Shown: positions 12,397-24,395 of the stretch, in pieces
Layout: each line of letters begins with the position of its first letter
Position numbering within the stretch: position 1 is the stretch's first letter
DNA from: Sanghuangporus weigelae
Taxonomy: Eukaryota; Basidiomycota; Agaricomycetes; Hymenochaetales; Hymenochaetaceae
DNA length: 64,000 bases
Reading direction: 5' to 3'
NCBI GenBank assembly: GCA_033182465.1
Contig: CP137319.1
Span: 1,798,001 to 1,862,000, forward strand
Notes under the pieces: model-generated
Told to the model about the DNA's origin: nothing
Databases searched by the model: none
The model's input: only the letters and a program-made list of their open reading frames with translations
Translations under genes and position numbers: made by a program

Positions 12397-12718
12397 GCAC
12401 TCTTCACGATGACTATAGAACATCACAGTATGGATTTCTTGAATTAAACCAGATAACGCATATTATTTCCGCAAAATGAATCTTCGCGACGGAAAACACA
12501 ATTCAGTCCACGTCCTGTGACCGCGTAAGAAAACAGAATTTCCAATTCAATGGCCAGAAAGCATCAAACGGATCACCTCGACAATAGCTCCGAGGAGGCA
12601 TGCCTTTCTCATGCGGCGCCTATACTAGCTCATACTCTAACTACCATTACCGCTGCTGCTTGTCTTCAGTGAGAGTAGTGAAAGTACTCGTACTGAAGAT
12701 ACCTACATCGAACTAACG
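12397..12718. other. Intergenic, TFIIIA 3' region and SDR promoter
   Basis: This 322 bp separates two plus-strand genes. I see no gene-like frame in it. Confidence 0.6.
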
Positions 12719-14295
12719 ATGACGTCCAATATTTCCGACGAAGACCTGCTGCGCCATGCAAGCAGGGTATCAGGACAAGTTATAATTATCACCGGTGCTT
12801 ATCTCAATGAGAAACTGACTACATACTACTACCTATCTCTAACTCGTTCTCCTCTGGTGATTGCATAGGTGGAGCAAGTGGGATAGGAAGAGCCGCTGTT
12901 TTGGAGTTCGCCAAACGAGGGTGAGTTTTTCCAGCTAGTCAAGCTTCAAGTTTTGATCTAAACCGTGTGCGTGATGGCATTAGAGCGAAGATAGTCATTG
13001 GAGACATCAACACGGAAGCCTCCGAGGAACTTGTGAATGCTATTAGAATCAGCGGAGGGTGGGTGGCGAAATCACTACACAACTAATGTCCATTGGGTAA
13101 TTAATGAACTGATTAATATCATTCTTATTAGTACAGCAATTTGGAGAACCTGCAATGTCCTTGATTACGAGGACCAAAGATCTCTTTTTGAATTCGCACT
13201 CGAGGAGTTCGGGAGTATCGATGTCGTGGTGAGTATAAAATCTCAATTGCTTTGTATACTATGTATCTTTTTGGTGAGTGAGTTTTGACTTGGAGCCCAC
13301 TTACAGATAGCAAACGCTGGTGTGCGCGAGACTGAGAAACTTGTGGGCAGCGAGGTCCAACTGGATGAACGCGGACTCCCGGTCGAACCGAAATTAATGA
13401 CGGTTCAGATGAACTTCATCAGCGTCATTTACAGTGAGAGCTCCTGAATTCACATCGTAACATCCAACGTCCCTTTCTCAACGTATACTCAACTCTCCTA
13501 GCCGCACAACTGGCTTTCTACTACCTCAGTAAAGCCACCAACGAAAACTCGTTGAAGACACTCATTCTGATAGCGTCTATTCGTAAGTCATGAGATGGAT
13601 AATGTTCAAAATGCAACACTAATCAGCTTCAATCAAACGCATGGATTCCTTCAGTCTCGTTTGCAACACTAAACGCACCATTATACTGTAGCTCAAAACA
13701 CGCGGTGTTCTCTCTGATGCAATCCTTAAAACCCGAGTTTGAGAGGAGTGGTTTTCGCATCGCTTCGGTACACCCCTGGTTCACTGGTAAGCACCGGAAA
13801 CAATGCTGTCCTCCGTTCAAAGCGAAAGAAGGGTTCAGCTGATACGAAACCGGAGATACGCCCATCATCTCCGAATCGGTAAGGAATGTCTTGTATGGTA
13901 TCCCTCTGAGTCCCATGTACCGCGTAGCTGGAGCCGTCGTGCTCGCCGTCACGGATACTTTACCTGGGACGAACGGAGCTGCTTATACGATTCCAGACGA
14001 ACGCGAAGTCTTCCGTATAATGCCTGGGCAACTGAATGAAGGCGTCCTTGGCCTATTGGCGAAGCGCGCGAAAAGAGTGAACGGGTGGGTGATTTTATAC
14101 GGCACTTGATCGTTGAGCTGGTCCAAACTGTGTTCATCTTTAAGACCTTCGTATCCCTTGATCACGATCTATGCGCTCGCGAGATGCTGTGCCGGAGGGA
14201 AACGGGTGAAGTTGGCTGCTTGGGCTACCTTGGGATACACTCTTTGGAAGCTGTCATTAACAGTTCTCTTTTACTCGAGAAAGCTGTCCCTCTAG
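12719..14295 (+). CDS. Short-chain dehydrogenase/reductase with C-terminal membrane anchor
   Basis: This is an NAD(P)-dependent oxidoreductase of the classical SDR family. The ATG is at 12719. The cofactor-binding motif IIITGGASGIGRAAV is split by an intron (ACCG/GTGGAGC near 12790-12870). Then come AKIVIGDIN with the acidic residue expected for NAD preference, the IANAGV motif (about 13310), and the active-site YCSSK (about 13690) preceded by LILIASI. Downstream are HPWFTDTPI and LYGIPLSPMYRVAGAVV, resembling 15-hydroxyprostaglandin-dehydrogenase-like fungal SDRs. The last exon (from about 14145) encodes a hydrophobic segment, LAAWATLGYTLWKLSLTVLF, followed by RKLSL and the stop at 14293-14295. 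This suggests anchoring in a membrane. About nine exons are needed. The substrate is unknown. The gene converges on ABP1, 218 bp away. Confidence 0.92.
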
Positions 14296-14513
14296 CACCA
14301 TGTTGCATCTGCTCTGACCGCGGATTGAAGGATACTGGTTATTTTCTAACTTAGTTTTGTTGCAGTTGAATGAACATTTCATTTCGATGAATTTCTTGAA
14401 TAGACCGTGTTCATGAGACCTGTTGTGATACATACGTATTCTTGGATGGTATCCATTAAGTAAACTTCCTAAAATTGCTTGGTCCAAAATAAGATTCCAT
14501 ATTCTCTTGGCCT

Positions 14514-16942
14514 TTACTCCTGCACCTCAACATAATTCGCTATACACGACGTGAGTTGAGATTTCACAAATAAAGGTCGAGGAACTTACCGGGGAATAAT
14601 CCAACGTTACCATGCGCATCACGGCCCTGCCACCAGTCCTCGCTCGCAGCTTCAATATGTGTGATCCGATCTCCTTCGCGGAACGAGATCTCATTTTCTT
14701 CAGCAGCATCGTAACTAGAATACGATCAAATTGTGCGCATAAATATGGAAAATAATAAGGCATACTCGTATAAAGCGGTGGCACAGACACCCTCATCCTT
14801 GGCAGGGGCAGCAGCTGCTGCCGGTGCCGGCGGCGCGGCAGGAGCAACAGGCTCTACCGGTGGTGGTGGTGGTGGAGGCTGGAAAAGGGTTAGACAAGAA
14901 GGTGTACGTTGCTTATCCTACATACAGGGGGCGGAGGTGGCATCGCTGCTTCACCAGCAGACTCGTCCGACTGTTCGATGATCTCAACGTAATTCGCTAT
15001 CAAGCACACGGTTAATAATCGAGGGTACAGGCACGAATGTACATTAAGCTAACCTGGGAATAGACCACTCTTTACGCCGTGCGCGCCTACACCAGACCAC
15101 CAGCCTTAACTCGACATTAGTAGCATTACTGTAAGAATGCAGCAACGTAACCTACCTTCGTCAATTTGCTCAATTTGTTCGATCGTCTCTCCCTCCGTCA
15201 AAGACATTTCATTTTCCTCTTCAGCTTCGTAGTCATAGAGGACAACAGCACAAGCACCCTTTCCTGATGCTTGTGCCGGAGCTGCAGGAGAAGCCGGCAG
15301 TGCAGGTGTGGGCTCAACACTAAGTGCAGCCATCTCCGCAACCGGCGGTGGAGGCGGAGGCGGCTAATGCATCATTAGACATCAAGCAAAATAATGAAGT
15401 AACGAAAGCTTACAGGAGGCGGAGGCGCTGCAGATTCCGGCTCAGGTTCAGGGGTCGATTGTGTCACAGTTGGAGTACTTCTGGCACTTTCTCCGAAAGT
15501 AGTTCTCGCAGGCGGCGGAGTCCATTTCGAACCAGTCGAGACGGGAGATATGGATTTAGCAGACGCTGTCATACTTCGTTCCTCGTCTTCTGCTTGCTGC
15601 TTCTTAGCAAGTGCCTGCCGCTCACTCCATGTGAGCTTCTTCGGTACGCCTGAGGATACAGAAGACGGTCTTGCAGAAGACTCCTGCGCGGAAGTTTGCG
15701 CCATTCTCTCGAACGGATTGACTAGTTTTCTTGGAGGAGGCAGGCTCACTGGTGTATAATTCGTACCCTGAACGCAGATTAGATACGATCAAAGGAGCAA
15801 GGGACCAACATACCACAGGGGCAATACGGTCTTCTTCTTTTGGCTTGGTTGGTGCAATAGAAGCTGCAACAGGTTCGGGTTCCTTAGATGGCGCTGGTGA
15901 AGAAGGCTTTACAACGCCAATTGGTCAAAAGGTAGGGGGACTAGGGGAGCAGCACTTACAATGACAGTAGGAATTGGACGTGTAGCAGCAGGTGGTGGAG
16001 GAGGCGCAGAGGGTGCAGAAGGCTCCTCCCAAGAAGGCATAACAGGTCTTGAGCCCACAGCAGGACGCGAAGCAGATGGAACGGGTGGAGCGGGAGCAGG
16101 AGGAGTGTAGGTTTGAGTCTGGCCAAACACATCAGTCAATCGCAAATTACCCTCAGACATTTTACATACAGGTTTTGCAGCTGCTACAGGCTTCGGTGCA
16201 GTCCTCCTGATCTCGCTGATATCCACTTTTCCAACCGGAGTATAATTAGTACCAACAGACGCAATCGGCTCGTACTTCCGAGGCTGCTCCTTGTGCGCCG
16301 TATATCTCGAACCAGATGAATCCTCAACGCGTTTCATAATTAACGCTGGAGAGACATCGAGCTATTGAAACAGACATCAAAATTGAGCGTTTGTGTTGAA
16401 TATGTATGATTTACCTACCTCATTACGCGCATTGATCACCACATGAGTTCCTTTGAGAAATCGAGCGACTGCGCTCGAGTGCGTATCTATATGCGGCACC
16501 AGATAAGCTATAATTTCTGAGCTAGCTGAGTCAACTCACGAAACAAACCCTTCTTAGACTCCGGTACACCGTCTCCGCACCAGTTTATTTGTACGAATTT
16601 TGGAAGTTCCGTCTACAACTCGCTCAGTAACCCTAACCCAATATATACTGCAATCTATTACCTACATTTGGGTCTTTCACGCGAACGAACGCGTACTGTA
16701 TCCTTGAAATCGATAAAGTCAGAGCCTGTCGGACAAGGAAGTGGCCTTGCATAGTATGCGGACCTTCCATCGGAGAATTCGTCCTGGAGTTCCTCCAGAC
16801 CACCATCTCCTGAACTCTGAAGTTTGAGATCATTTGTTCCCTTGTCATACGTGAAGAGAGCCCAGTCTATGCCATTCTGATTGAGCACATCCTGATAAGC
16901 TTTTGAAATGTCGGCTCCTGTGATGTTGACCTGCAGAGACAT
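14514..16942 (-). CDS. ABP1: ABP1/drebrin-like actin-binding protein
   Basis: This is a cortical actin-patch protein that binds F-actin, stimulates the Arp2/3 complex and recruits endocytic partners. The ATG at 16942 opens an ADF-homology domain (MSLQVNITGADISKAYQDV, GIDWALFTYDKGTNDLKLQ, then MQYAFVRVKDPNV). The centre holds proline-rich segments and a conserved KLTWSERQALAKKQQAE helix (about 15640). The C-terminus holds two SH3 domains. The first is CAVVLYDYEAEEENEMSLTE (about 15270-15190) ending in GLFPANYVE. The second covers about 14780-14514 and ends GLFPANYVEVQE with the stop at 14514-14516. The domain order matches fungal Abp1 exactly. A more upstream in-frame ATG at 17017 was rejected because the family begins at MSLQVN. 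A later gene in this window, ARP2, encodes part of the complex that Abp1 activates. Confidence 0.96.
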
Positions 16943-19674
16943 TTGAGGCGGATTGGCACTGATTGTGGTCGTAGTCAAGCCTATTCGCGGCTGCGTGCCT
17001 GTTCCCGACACCAACATCTCGTCTGTATTACGTCATTTCCATAATTGTCACACTCCACGTGACGTTACTCCGACGGCCAAATTCGGTCGTTGTTGGATCT
17101 CCACGATTTATTTATCTGGCCTGAGGGTCCTGCAAGCTCCTTTCAATCATACTTCATTAGATTCTGTGGTATGTAACACAAGACCGTCTTATACTTTCCT
17201 TGGTTCTTTCCTCTCTTCACATAGGATGCAAAGGATAGCTGTTTAAACTCGTTGTGTCTTCCATCCGATGACAATGCGAAGCTGTTTGAATGTGCAATAT
17301 ATGGCCCTCCTCGAAATTCTGAAGTCAATCACTTGGTTTGGCCCTCCAAATGAGAGATGGTACATCCTTCCGCATCAAACAATGTACAAATTCGCATGTT
17401 TCATTCTAAGAACGACGTTAACTCCGGCTTCGCAATTCACTTCTACGGCGCAGCTTTATTCCGAGCACTGCTTCGTCTGAATGACTAGTTTGTTTATGCG
17501 TCAACCTATTCGTAGTGGCAGGAAGTCTAGAAGAGCAGATGATATCCCGCTAGCTCATCATCTGCTTTACTAGTACTGGGATACAATCTGTGCTTTCTAC
17601 AATATCTCGGGATAAAGCGAGCGCCTTTTGGATTTGACGGTATTATTATCAATTTCCGCGTGGACTATCGGATGCTTCTTACCTAGGCACAGAGACCATC
17701 AGATAGACTGCACGATCTCCGATCAGGGTCTGGACTCTGATCAATGCGTGCCTCACACTCTCACACTGAATCTGAATTATGAATAGTTCGGGCATTCCTG
17801 ATACCTATCAGCATAACACGACCTAGAGATGTGACCGACCTAGCTTTGAGCTCTAGGCCGCGGAACATGTCTTCTTACGCCGTTTTATGCAACTTTCGAA
17901 TAGGCTTCTGGTAGCATCTGTATCCTTTGGCTTCCTTTATGCATGTCATGCTTTTGCTTTCCTGTATTTCTGGAGTTCAGGCTGCATCGTCTTACCCACG
18001 ATGTCCGGTAGAGTTCTATCAGAACATATACATAAATAGTAATTGTTCCTAGGTCAGGTCGTTCGTCCAAATTGGCTTGATCATCCATTCAAGAATTTTG
18101 GACAGAATACGAAATATCGAGCATTGTACTCTGGGCTCTCTGACGCATCGAGCAACCTCTCTACCATAAGTCCGCGATACGTAACACTGAGTCCTTCGCA
18201 TTCTGAGAACGAGGACGCTGATCACTGACGCGGAACTTCTTGAACCCAAGATCATGTTCCTTTCAAATCTCAGGGCACTAGTACTGTTCAACTTTATTAC
18301 CTTCTGCAGTCCACCGCGACGTGAGAATGAAGTTGTCGAGAAGACTACTTGATGGATTTCGAAAAGAGGCGGAGACATGTGTAAAAAGTGAGGTGAACCG
18401 TCAATTGCCGTTAGAACGTGATCGCTTGAAGTTTTAATACGGAGACAAAAGTGTCGAAACATAGGAGGAGCTTACTTACATTTTAATCCTCGACGGTCTT
18501 TAAATGTAAATCCTGATTGATAGCTGCAGCTCAACGAGATTCTGGATGGAATGATCTGTCTTGCCTTGCGCACGAAACTTCATCCTCAGTGAAAACTCTC
18601 GAGCAAGGCTTTATTCCCTGGTGTAAGCCAGCTAATCTGATGAGTAGGCATAAATTTCCGCATCGGAATAGATACAAATGAGTCAGCCTGTGTCCCGCAA
18701 ACCCGATGTCTTCGGCTTACTTGGAGTTGTCATCATGAAGGCCATTAATTGGATGCTCTGGAGCTGTAAGTTCAAGGGTTCAAACGCAGGTTCTTCTCCT
18801 GAGCCTGAGAGAATAATGTCTGAACTCCAATGAAGTCTCTGTGCTATCAGAAGAGACCCTAAACGAAGAGAGCTGATGCATGCACGTTGATAAATCCTCA
18901 CTCCTTTCGCCCTCCTCCGTACACCATGCAAATGGCCTAGCCTCTACGCCGAAGGGAAGTTGGCTCACTTCTAACTAAAGGCAGATCTGTACAAACTCTG
19001 CGCGAAACAAACAAGACAGAGTACACCGAGACATTCAGCAATTCCGAGGGCAAGCTGAAGCAAGGAGAAGTGGTGAAGGTACGCAGTACAAAGTGAAGAA
19101 TCGCCCATAATAAAGTTTCGTTTCGCCTAGTGGAAGGTTTACGTTTTTGCTGTGCTGCACACATGAACAAGGAACGATGACGTCATTGTAATGCAGTCCG
19201 TCGAGATGGCCAGGTTGAAATGCAAGCAAGCATAGCAGATCCCGCAAATATCCGACTTACCTTACCAATTATTACTGCATCCGTACCGTACGTACGATTG
19301 AAATGAGCTCGAGCACTATATGAGTGATAGTGAATACAATACAAATACATATTGCAGTGGTTTGATCTTGGACCACGACTTTGATTAGTGCGCGTCATCG
19401 ACACGAACTGAAAAATTCTGAGCTCAAGTGCGAGCGGACAAGCTTAAGAGGATTCTATCGTCTGGTGACTGTTATGTCCTCTCATTTGAATGGAATTCTA
19501 TTCTGCCAGCCAGCATATGTATATCCCTCTCTTCTAGTAATATGCTTACTGACCCTCCTCCAGCCGGCCTGACTATTACTTCCATTCATCGTCCTTGCCG
19601 CCACCCGTCTCCGGGAACAAGTAAAGCCAGTCTTACGGCAGGTCTAGATTGTTGTTGAGTATCGGCCTTTGACG
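16943..19674. other. Intergenic region of 2.7 kb between ABP1 (-) and the Zn2Cys6 gene (+)
   Basis: The flanking genes diverge, so both promoters lie here. Frames such as a minus-strand one at 18462-18049 carry no recognisable motif and do not join to others. A short inverted repeat lies at 17534-17566. The length is large for this compact genome, and the region could hold an unrecognised non-coding transcript. Confidence 0.5.
17534..17566. repeat. Short inverted repeat (10-bp arms, 13-bp loop)
   Basis: AGCAGATGAT at 17534-17543 is the exact reverse complement of ATCATCTGCT at 17557-17566. In the divergent promoter region it could be a dimeric regulator site or a hairpin. It may also be chance. 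Confidence 0.6.
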
Positions 19675-21919
19675 ATGGCGACGCTGTGGGCGTCTGACCA
19701 ACAACCGACGCCGACGCCGATTTCCGACGCGCCATGGCCGAAGCGGACGAACAAGGCTTGTTGCAATTGCAGGTCTGTTGGGTTACCGAGTTCCTTCTGT
19801 TCTCCTTTTTTTTTGGTCGCTCCTCACACTACCTTCCTTTCGTCATTCCCTCCAGACGGGATAAGATAAAGTGCGACGGCGAACGTCCTTGTGCAGGTAT
19901 GTTATTAATGCAACCCATCAAAAGCTTCCAATTGCAGTAACTTTGACGCGCTTTTTGTCGTTTCCTTATCTTTTTCCTCTCGCCGATTCTTCTGACTCGC
20001 TGACAGCATGCTTGAGACGAGGTCTGTCCGATGACAAGTGCATCGATGGATGTCTGCCTTGTCGGCGGTCTCGTGCAAGATGTGATGGTGCAGATCCATG
20101 CGCTCGCTGTTTAGAGCTGGGGATCGACTGTTCTGACGCACCACGCTCTCCAAGCATGAGCTTGGATGAATCCAACAACAGGTCCTCTACAGGCTCATCC
20201 CGTTCAGCTCCAACAGGCAGAGCTAAGTTAGCCTGCCTGGCATGCCGAAGGCATGTGGCTTCCCAAAGTTCTCTCTCACTCCACAGGCGTAATTGACCAC
20301 GGGGCTTACAGAGATAACAAGAAATGCGACGACAATCGTCCGTGCATGCGCTGTATCTCCAGAATGGAGGATTGTGTACATGTCGATCGTATCCCCAAAG
20401 CCGTCAAGCATCGCTGCATCAACTGCAGAAGAGAAAACAAAAAGGTGCGAATCTTGACTAAACTTTAAATATGTCTTATACTGGACCAAAAGTGCGAGGA
20501 TAACAGGCCCTGCCTCCATTGCACAGAGTCGAATCTCGACTGCGAAGATGCCCCTAGGAAAGGATCGGGCGGTACGAGAGTGAAAATGGCCTGTGCCAAT
20601 TGCAGGTGAGGACTGTATGGTGCCTGTGACGCGTTTATCTCGATTTTCAACTGGTATTTTCCACATAGGCGAAACAAAGTTCAATGTGATCCCGAACGAC
20701 CATGCCGGGTTTGCGTTCGACGTGGACTCGAGTGCACCATGCCGTCTTGTACTTGTACTGAAGGAGGTCTGGAGCCTGGATCTTGCAGTTTCTGTCGCTC
20801 GCAGAGATCAAAGCTAAATAGTCAAATGAATGACTCAGCGAGATCTCAACCTTCGGAAGAAAGTCAGACTGTAAGCTCTGGTAAGTTCAATCTCTTACAG
20901 CCTCGGGTCAAACACCATGTTAACATCAAGAAAGACACACCTCCACCATCTGCTTCATCCAACTTTTCCGGTTACCACGAAGTTGATGATTTCCGCAACC
21001 CGGCTCAAGCTCGTTCTCATACCTACAATCATCACATATCTTCACAAGGGCAATCTTTCTCTACAGACATACACATGAGTGCTGATACATTTTCAAGAGT
21101 ACAGTATGTTCATGACTACTCTTCTGAAATATCAACTACCTCTCCGAATCCGTTTGATTACCACTCCAGATTCGTCGACCAGGAACGACGCCAGGACATG
21201 TATTTTCCTCAGCATGCACACCAAGAGTTTCCGTCGGGCGAGACGACTCTCACAGATCTTGGTATAGCGAATCGGGATGCGGGTAATGAGGCTGGTCTGG
21301 ACAAATTTATGTCGAGGAACCTCGGGATGGGCGACCTTTCGTCTGCTCATCCTAGGGATCCCTCGGTCCCGTCCAGTTTCATTCCCGCGCGATACCAGCA
21401 ACCTCAAGCATCACCTCAAGCACAATCGCAATCATCTTATACTAGTTCGTCTTTCATGCAGTCCGCTTCCATCGCTGCTGCCCACGCCGCCGCTGGCGCT
21501 GCGCATGGTGGGAGTGCGTCGATGTCGGATTTTAATGATGATGGCGGCGGCGTCGGCGTCGGACTCGGGACCTACGGGTACGAAGGGTCGACTACGTTCG
21601 ACAATCCCTCACCCTCGTACGGCCCCGTTCTGATGGCGATGCCCGTCTCAGTGTCGATTCCAGTTCCGACGTATCCGCAGAGTCAGAGTTTGCATTCCTC
21701 GCGCGTACGTCCCTTCACGTCCCCCTCACGTTCTCCCCTCTTCTTCACTTCCATTCGTTATGTGCATGGCTTGCTCACAAATAATTTGTTCATTTCCCCC
21801 TGCGTTGGACCGAGCAGCAGGATGCAGCTGCTCGCAACGCAGGGCAGATGGAAATGCACCCTCAACTGAGGCGCAGTGCAAATTATCTGACCTCCGACTC
21901 GAGAACAGTTCAACGATGA
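19675..21919 (+). CDS. Transcription factor with five tandem Zn2Cys6 clusters
   Basis: Seven exons (19675-19772, 19856-19896, 20007-20250, 20312-20444, 20493-20605, 20669-21704, 21818-21919) join in phase to 588 residues. The first 235 residues hold five Gal4-type binuclear zinc clusters. Their cysteines are at about 29/32/39/45/48/58, 62/65/72/78/81/88, 123/126/133/139/142/149, 163/166/173/179/182/189 and 206/209/216/222/225/232. Examples are CNCRRDKIKCDGERPC and CINCRRENKKCEDNRPC. A sixth degenerate remnant (SCSFCRSQRSK) follows. The rest is low-complexity, rich in Ser, Gln, His and Gly, and lacks an obvious fungal TF middle-homology domain. Clusters 1, 3 and 5 each carry an intron at the same point, inside the first Arg codon of CxxCRR. 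One of these (20251-20311) has a GC donor. Nuclear DNA binding is inferred; the target is unknown. Confidence 0.92.
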
Positions 21920-23011
21920 TACATTTCGCCCGGATGGAGCGCATCGCACGCACGCACGCACGCACGCAACGATGATGCAGCCGATTTATATTCTCCGCTC
22001 TTTCCCGTATCAGGACCTTTTTATGCTTCTATTGTTAGACTATTTCTTTTTGCTTTCCCTGTATGCATGATCAGGAAGTACCATACATATTCGCTCGTCG
22101 TTGGTGCTTATGCTTTCACTTCCTGTCGAGTAGAAAATCCGGCCAGTTGACCTCGATCTTGGTATGCGTATGCCGTCAAATTTTGTCACCCTGTAATTTA
22201 TCTCCCTATGTAATACCCAACTCACGGTAGATCCGTAAAATCTGTAAAGCCAGCTTAGTTCGGGATTTCCACGCAGAGCAAAAGTTTCAGTGGGAAGTTT
22301 CTTCGCATGACCATTGTCCTGGCGTAACCGAAGTTAAGTATGTATAACGTTTTTTTTTTCTTTTGAATTCCATTTTGTATTCCAATGTTTGCCCTATGAA
22401 ACCTGCCCATCGATAAAACGCTACCTAAAGAAAGGCGGAACGGAGCGAGACGGTACCAGAAAAAAAATATAAACACCAGGTGGAAAAGAAATAAAAAAAT
22501 TCGTTATATTCATGCGTGCCAGCCGAGATGTATGTAGGGATTGAATGAATGAATGAATGAATGGCGATGATGACCGGATTCATGTGTATGCGTGTATGTG
22601 AACCTTCGCAGACATGCGTAAGGGTATCTGTAGCCATCTTGGTATGTCTTGGTATGAAATGGACATAGGAAGAAAGGAAAAGGTAAGGAAGGATGGGGTG
22701 ACCCGGAAAGTGCATGGCAAGCACGCAATGAAAAGAACCATCGAGGTTTTTGAGCTCCGTGTGAGGCTGCTGGAACTTGTTAAGGGAATGAAGGGGGAGT
22801 CTACCCTGAAATAAACCGATAGAAGCTTTGATTGGGGAGGAAGTAGGTAGGTATGAAACGCGGCGAGGTGACGGTGTGACGCGTGGCGTGTGAAGGGACC
22901 GCGTGAAGTCGATGCATGCACATGAACGGGAAGTTCGAAGTTCGTGAGGAGCACAAGACATATCGAGTAGAACGACTTCTGCTTCTCAGAGAACGGCGTG
23001 AGTCAGCCGGT
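21920..23011. other. Intergenic between convergent Zn2Cys6 factor (+) and GH16 (-)
   Basis: This 1.1 kb holds both 3' regions. A GCAC tetramer run sits at about 21945-21968, a poly-T tract near 22351-22360, and a GAAT tetramer run at 22543-22562. A minus-strand frame at 22961-22425 is low complexity and looks like trailer sequence. Confidence 0.6.
22543..22562. repeat. GAAT tetranucleotide microsatellite
   Basis: Five consecutive GAAT units lie in the shared 3' region of the Zn2Cys6 and GH16 genes. Confidence 0.85.
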
Positions 23012-24395
23012 TTACTGGTAGACGGCGACGTAGTTAATCTTCCATTGCGCGTAGTCGAAGTTGGTCGAATTCGCAACAGCGGCGGAGCACGTCCCAGAGC
23101 ACGTGCTAGAGAACGCGCTTCCCGCCCAGCCACCGCAGAGGGTCGTGTTGATAACGATGCTCATGTCCTTGAAGTGCTGGTTGACATCGCACGTCGAGGA
23201 ACTCCAGAACGCCATCGGCACGCCCCAGCTGCTCGGATCAGGCGTCTTCGCGTCGATATCGGATGGGATGGAGCCACGCTCGAACCTCCAGATCGAAACG
23301 CCACTGTCATCGATGAGTGTTGCGACGACACCTCCCGCGATCATGTTGAATCCTAGAATACGAGATGTGAGCTCCGGCTCGCCATGTCAGGCAGAAGAGA
23401 TATCATTCATACCATGACCAAAAGACGTGGTAGATGGATCACTAAAAGCACAACCCGCATTGCTACCACCAGAACTAGCACAGGTGGTTCCCAAGATGTT
23501 CGCGGCGAAAGCCTGGATCTTACCCGTGGCTTCATTCACAGTCGAGGCAGTCGGGCTCTTGTCGAGGGTGCATCCATCACCAGTGTGGACAGTGTACTGA
23601 TTGAATTGATATTCTGCGGGCAGGAACAACAGTCAGCACATTTCCTAAACATTTCCTTGACAAGAAGAACAACGCCGTAACAATGAAATAAATGAACAAT
23701 ATTAATGTAAGGTTTGAGGAGCAAAAATAGCTCGTGTGAATGTATTTGTCATCATTGACGATCATTCAGTTTACAACAAGATTATACCGCAACGGAAACG
23801 GCGGCCGGCGTAAAAATTTCACTCACCATTCACGCCTTCAAGGATATCGATCTCGCCATCGTTGGGCCAATTGGGACCGACAAGCCAGAGCGCGGGCCAG
23901 ACAGAGCAGCCATGCGGCATAGCGTAGACGTCCGCAATGATGAGGCCTTTAGAATACGTATTCTTGGACTGAATGCGCACGGAGTTGCGGTATGCGCCCT
24001 CGGAGAGGTCGTTGGTGTTGTCGACAGCTAGTACAGTCGTACCATCAGACTGGACGTGTGCGAGGTTCGCGTTTGTCGCGTCCTTCTGAGACAAATAGTT
24101 CACCATCCCGTCCGTCGGGTCTGCATCCGTGAAGAAATCGAAGCCACTGTGCCACGGTTAATTTTAAGAAAAATGAATTAAATTGAGCGGATCATTCCAA
24201 TACCAATAAAGCGGACGAGAGGGTCGGGGGAACTCACTCGAAGAAACTATCACCCTGGTGGAAGTCGACAAGCGAGTAGGATGAACGGCGGTGGAAACGC
24301 TTGTTGTGGTCGGCGAATCGGCGAGAGTCAAGGGACCGGCCGCTGACAGCCAGCGCAGCGAACGGCAAGGCGAGGAGAGCAGCGGAAAGATACAT
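23012..24395 (-). CDS. Secreted GH16 endo-beta-glucanase
   Basis: This is a glycoside hydrolase family 16 enzyme, of the laminarinase / mixed-linkage glucanase type, acting on beta-1,3(1,4)-glucans outside the cell. The ATG at 24395 gives a signal peptide (MYLSAALLALPFAALAVSG) followed by a basic propeptide-like stretch (RFHRRSS). Next come SYSLVDFHQGDSFFE, GFDFFTDADPTDGMVNYLSQ and SVRIQSKNTYSKGLIIADVY. The catalytic signature is EIDILEGVN (about 23840), with the nucleophile and acid/base glutamates in ExDxxE. Further on are FGHGMN, GVPMAFWSSSTCDVNQHF and the cysteine-rich C-terminal section, ending YVAVYQ with the stop at 23012-23014. At about 340 residues it fits a complete GH16 core without a carbohydrate-binding module. 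Four or five exons are needed. A role in cell-wall remodelling or glucan degradation is inferred. Confidence 0.96.

Noticed and set aside
16943-17017. Upstream in-frame ATG of ABP1 at 17017
   Set aside because: Abp1 proteins begin at the ADF domain start (MSLQVN). The extra 25 residues have no counterpart in the family.
22425-22961. 178-codon minus-strand frame downstream of GH16
   Set aside because: Low-complexity His/Ser/Thr/Pro sequence over microsatellites. It looks like trailer sequence and has no family match.
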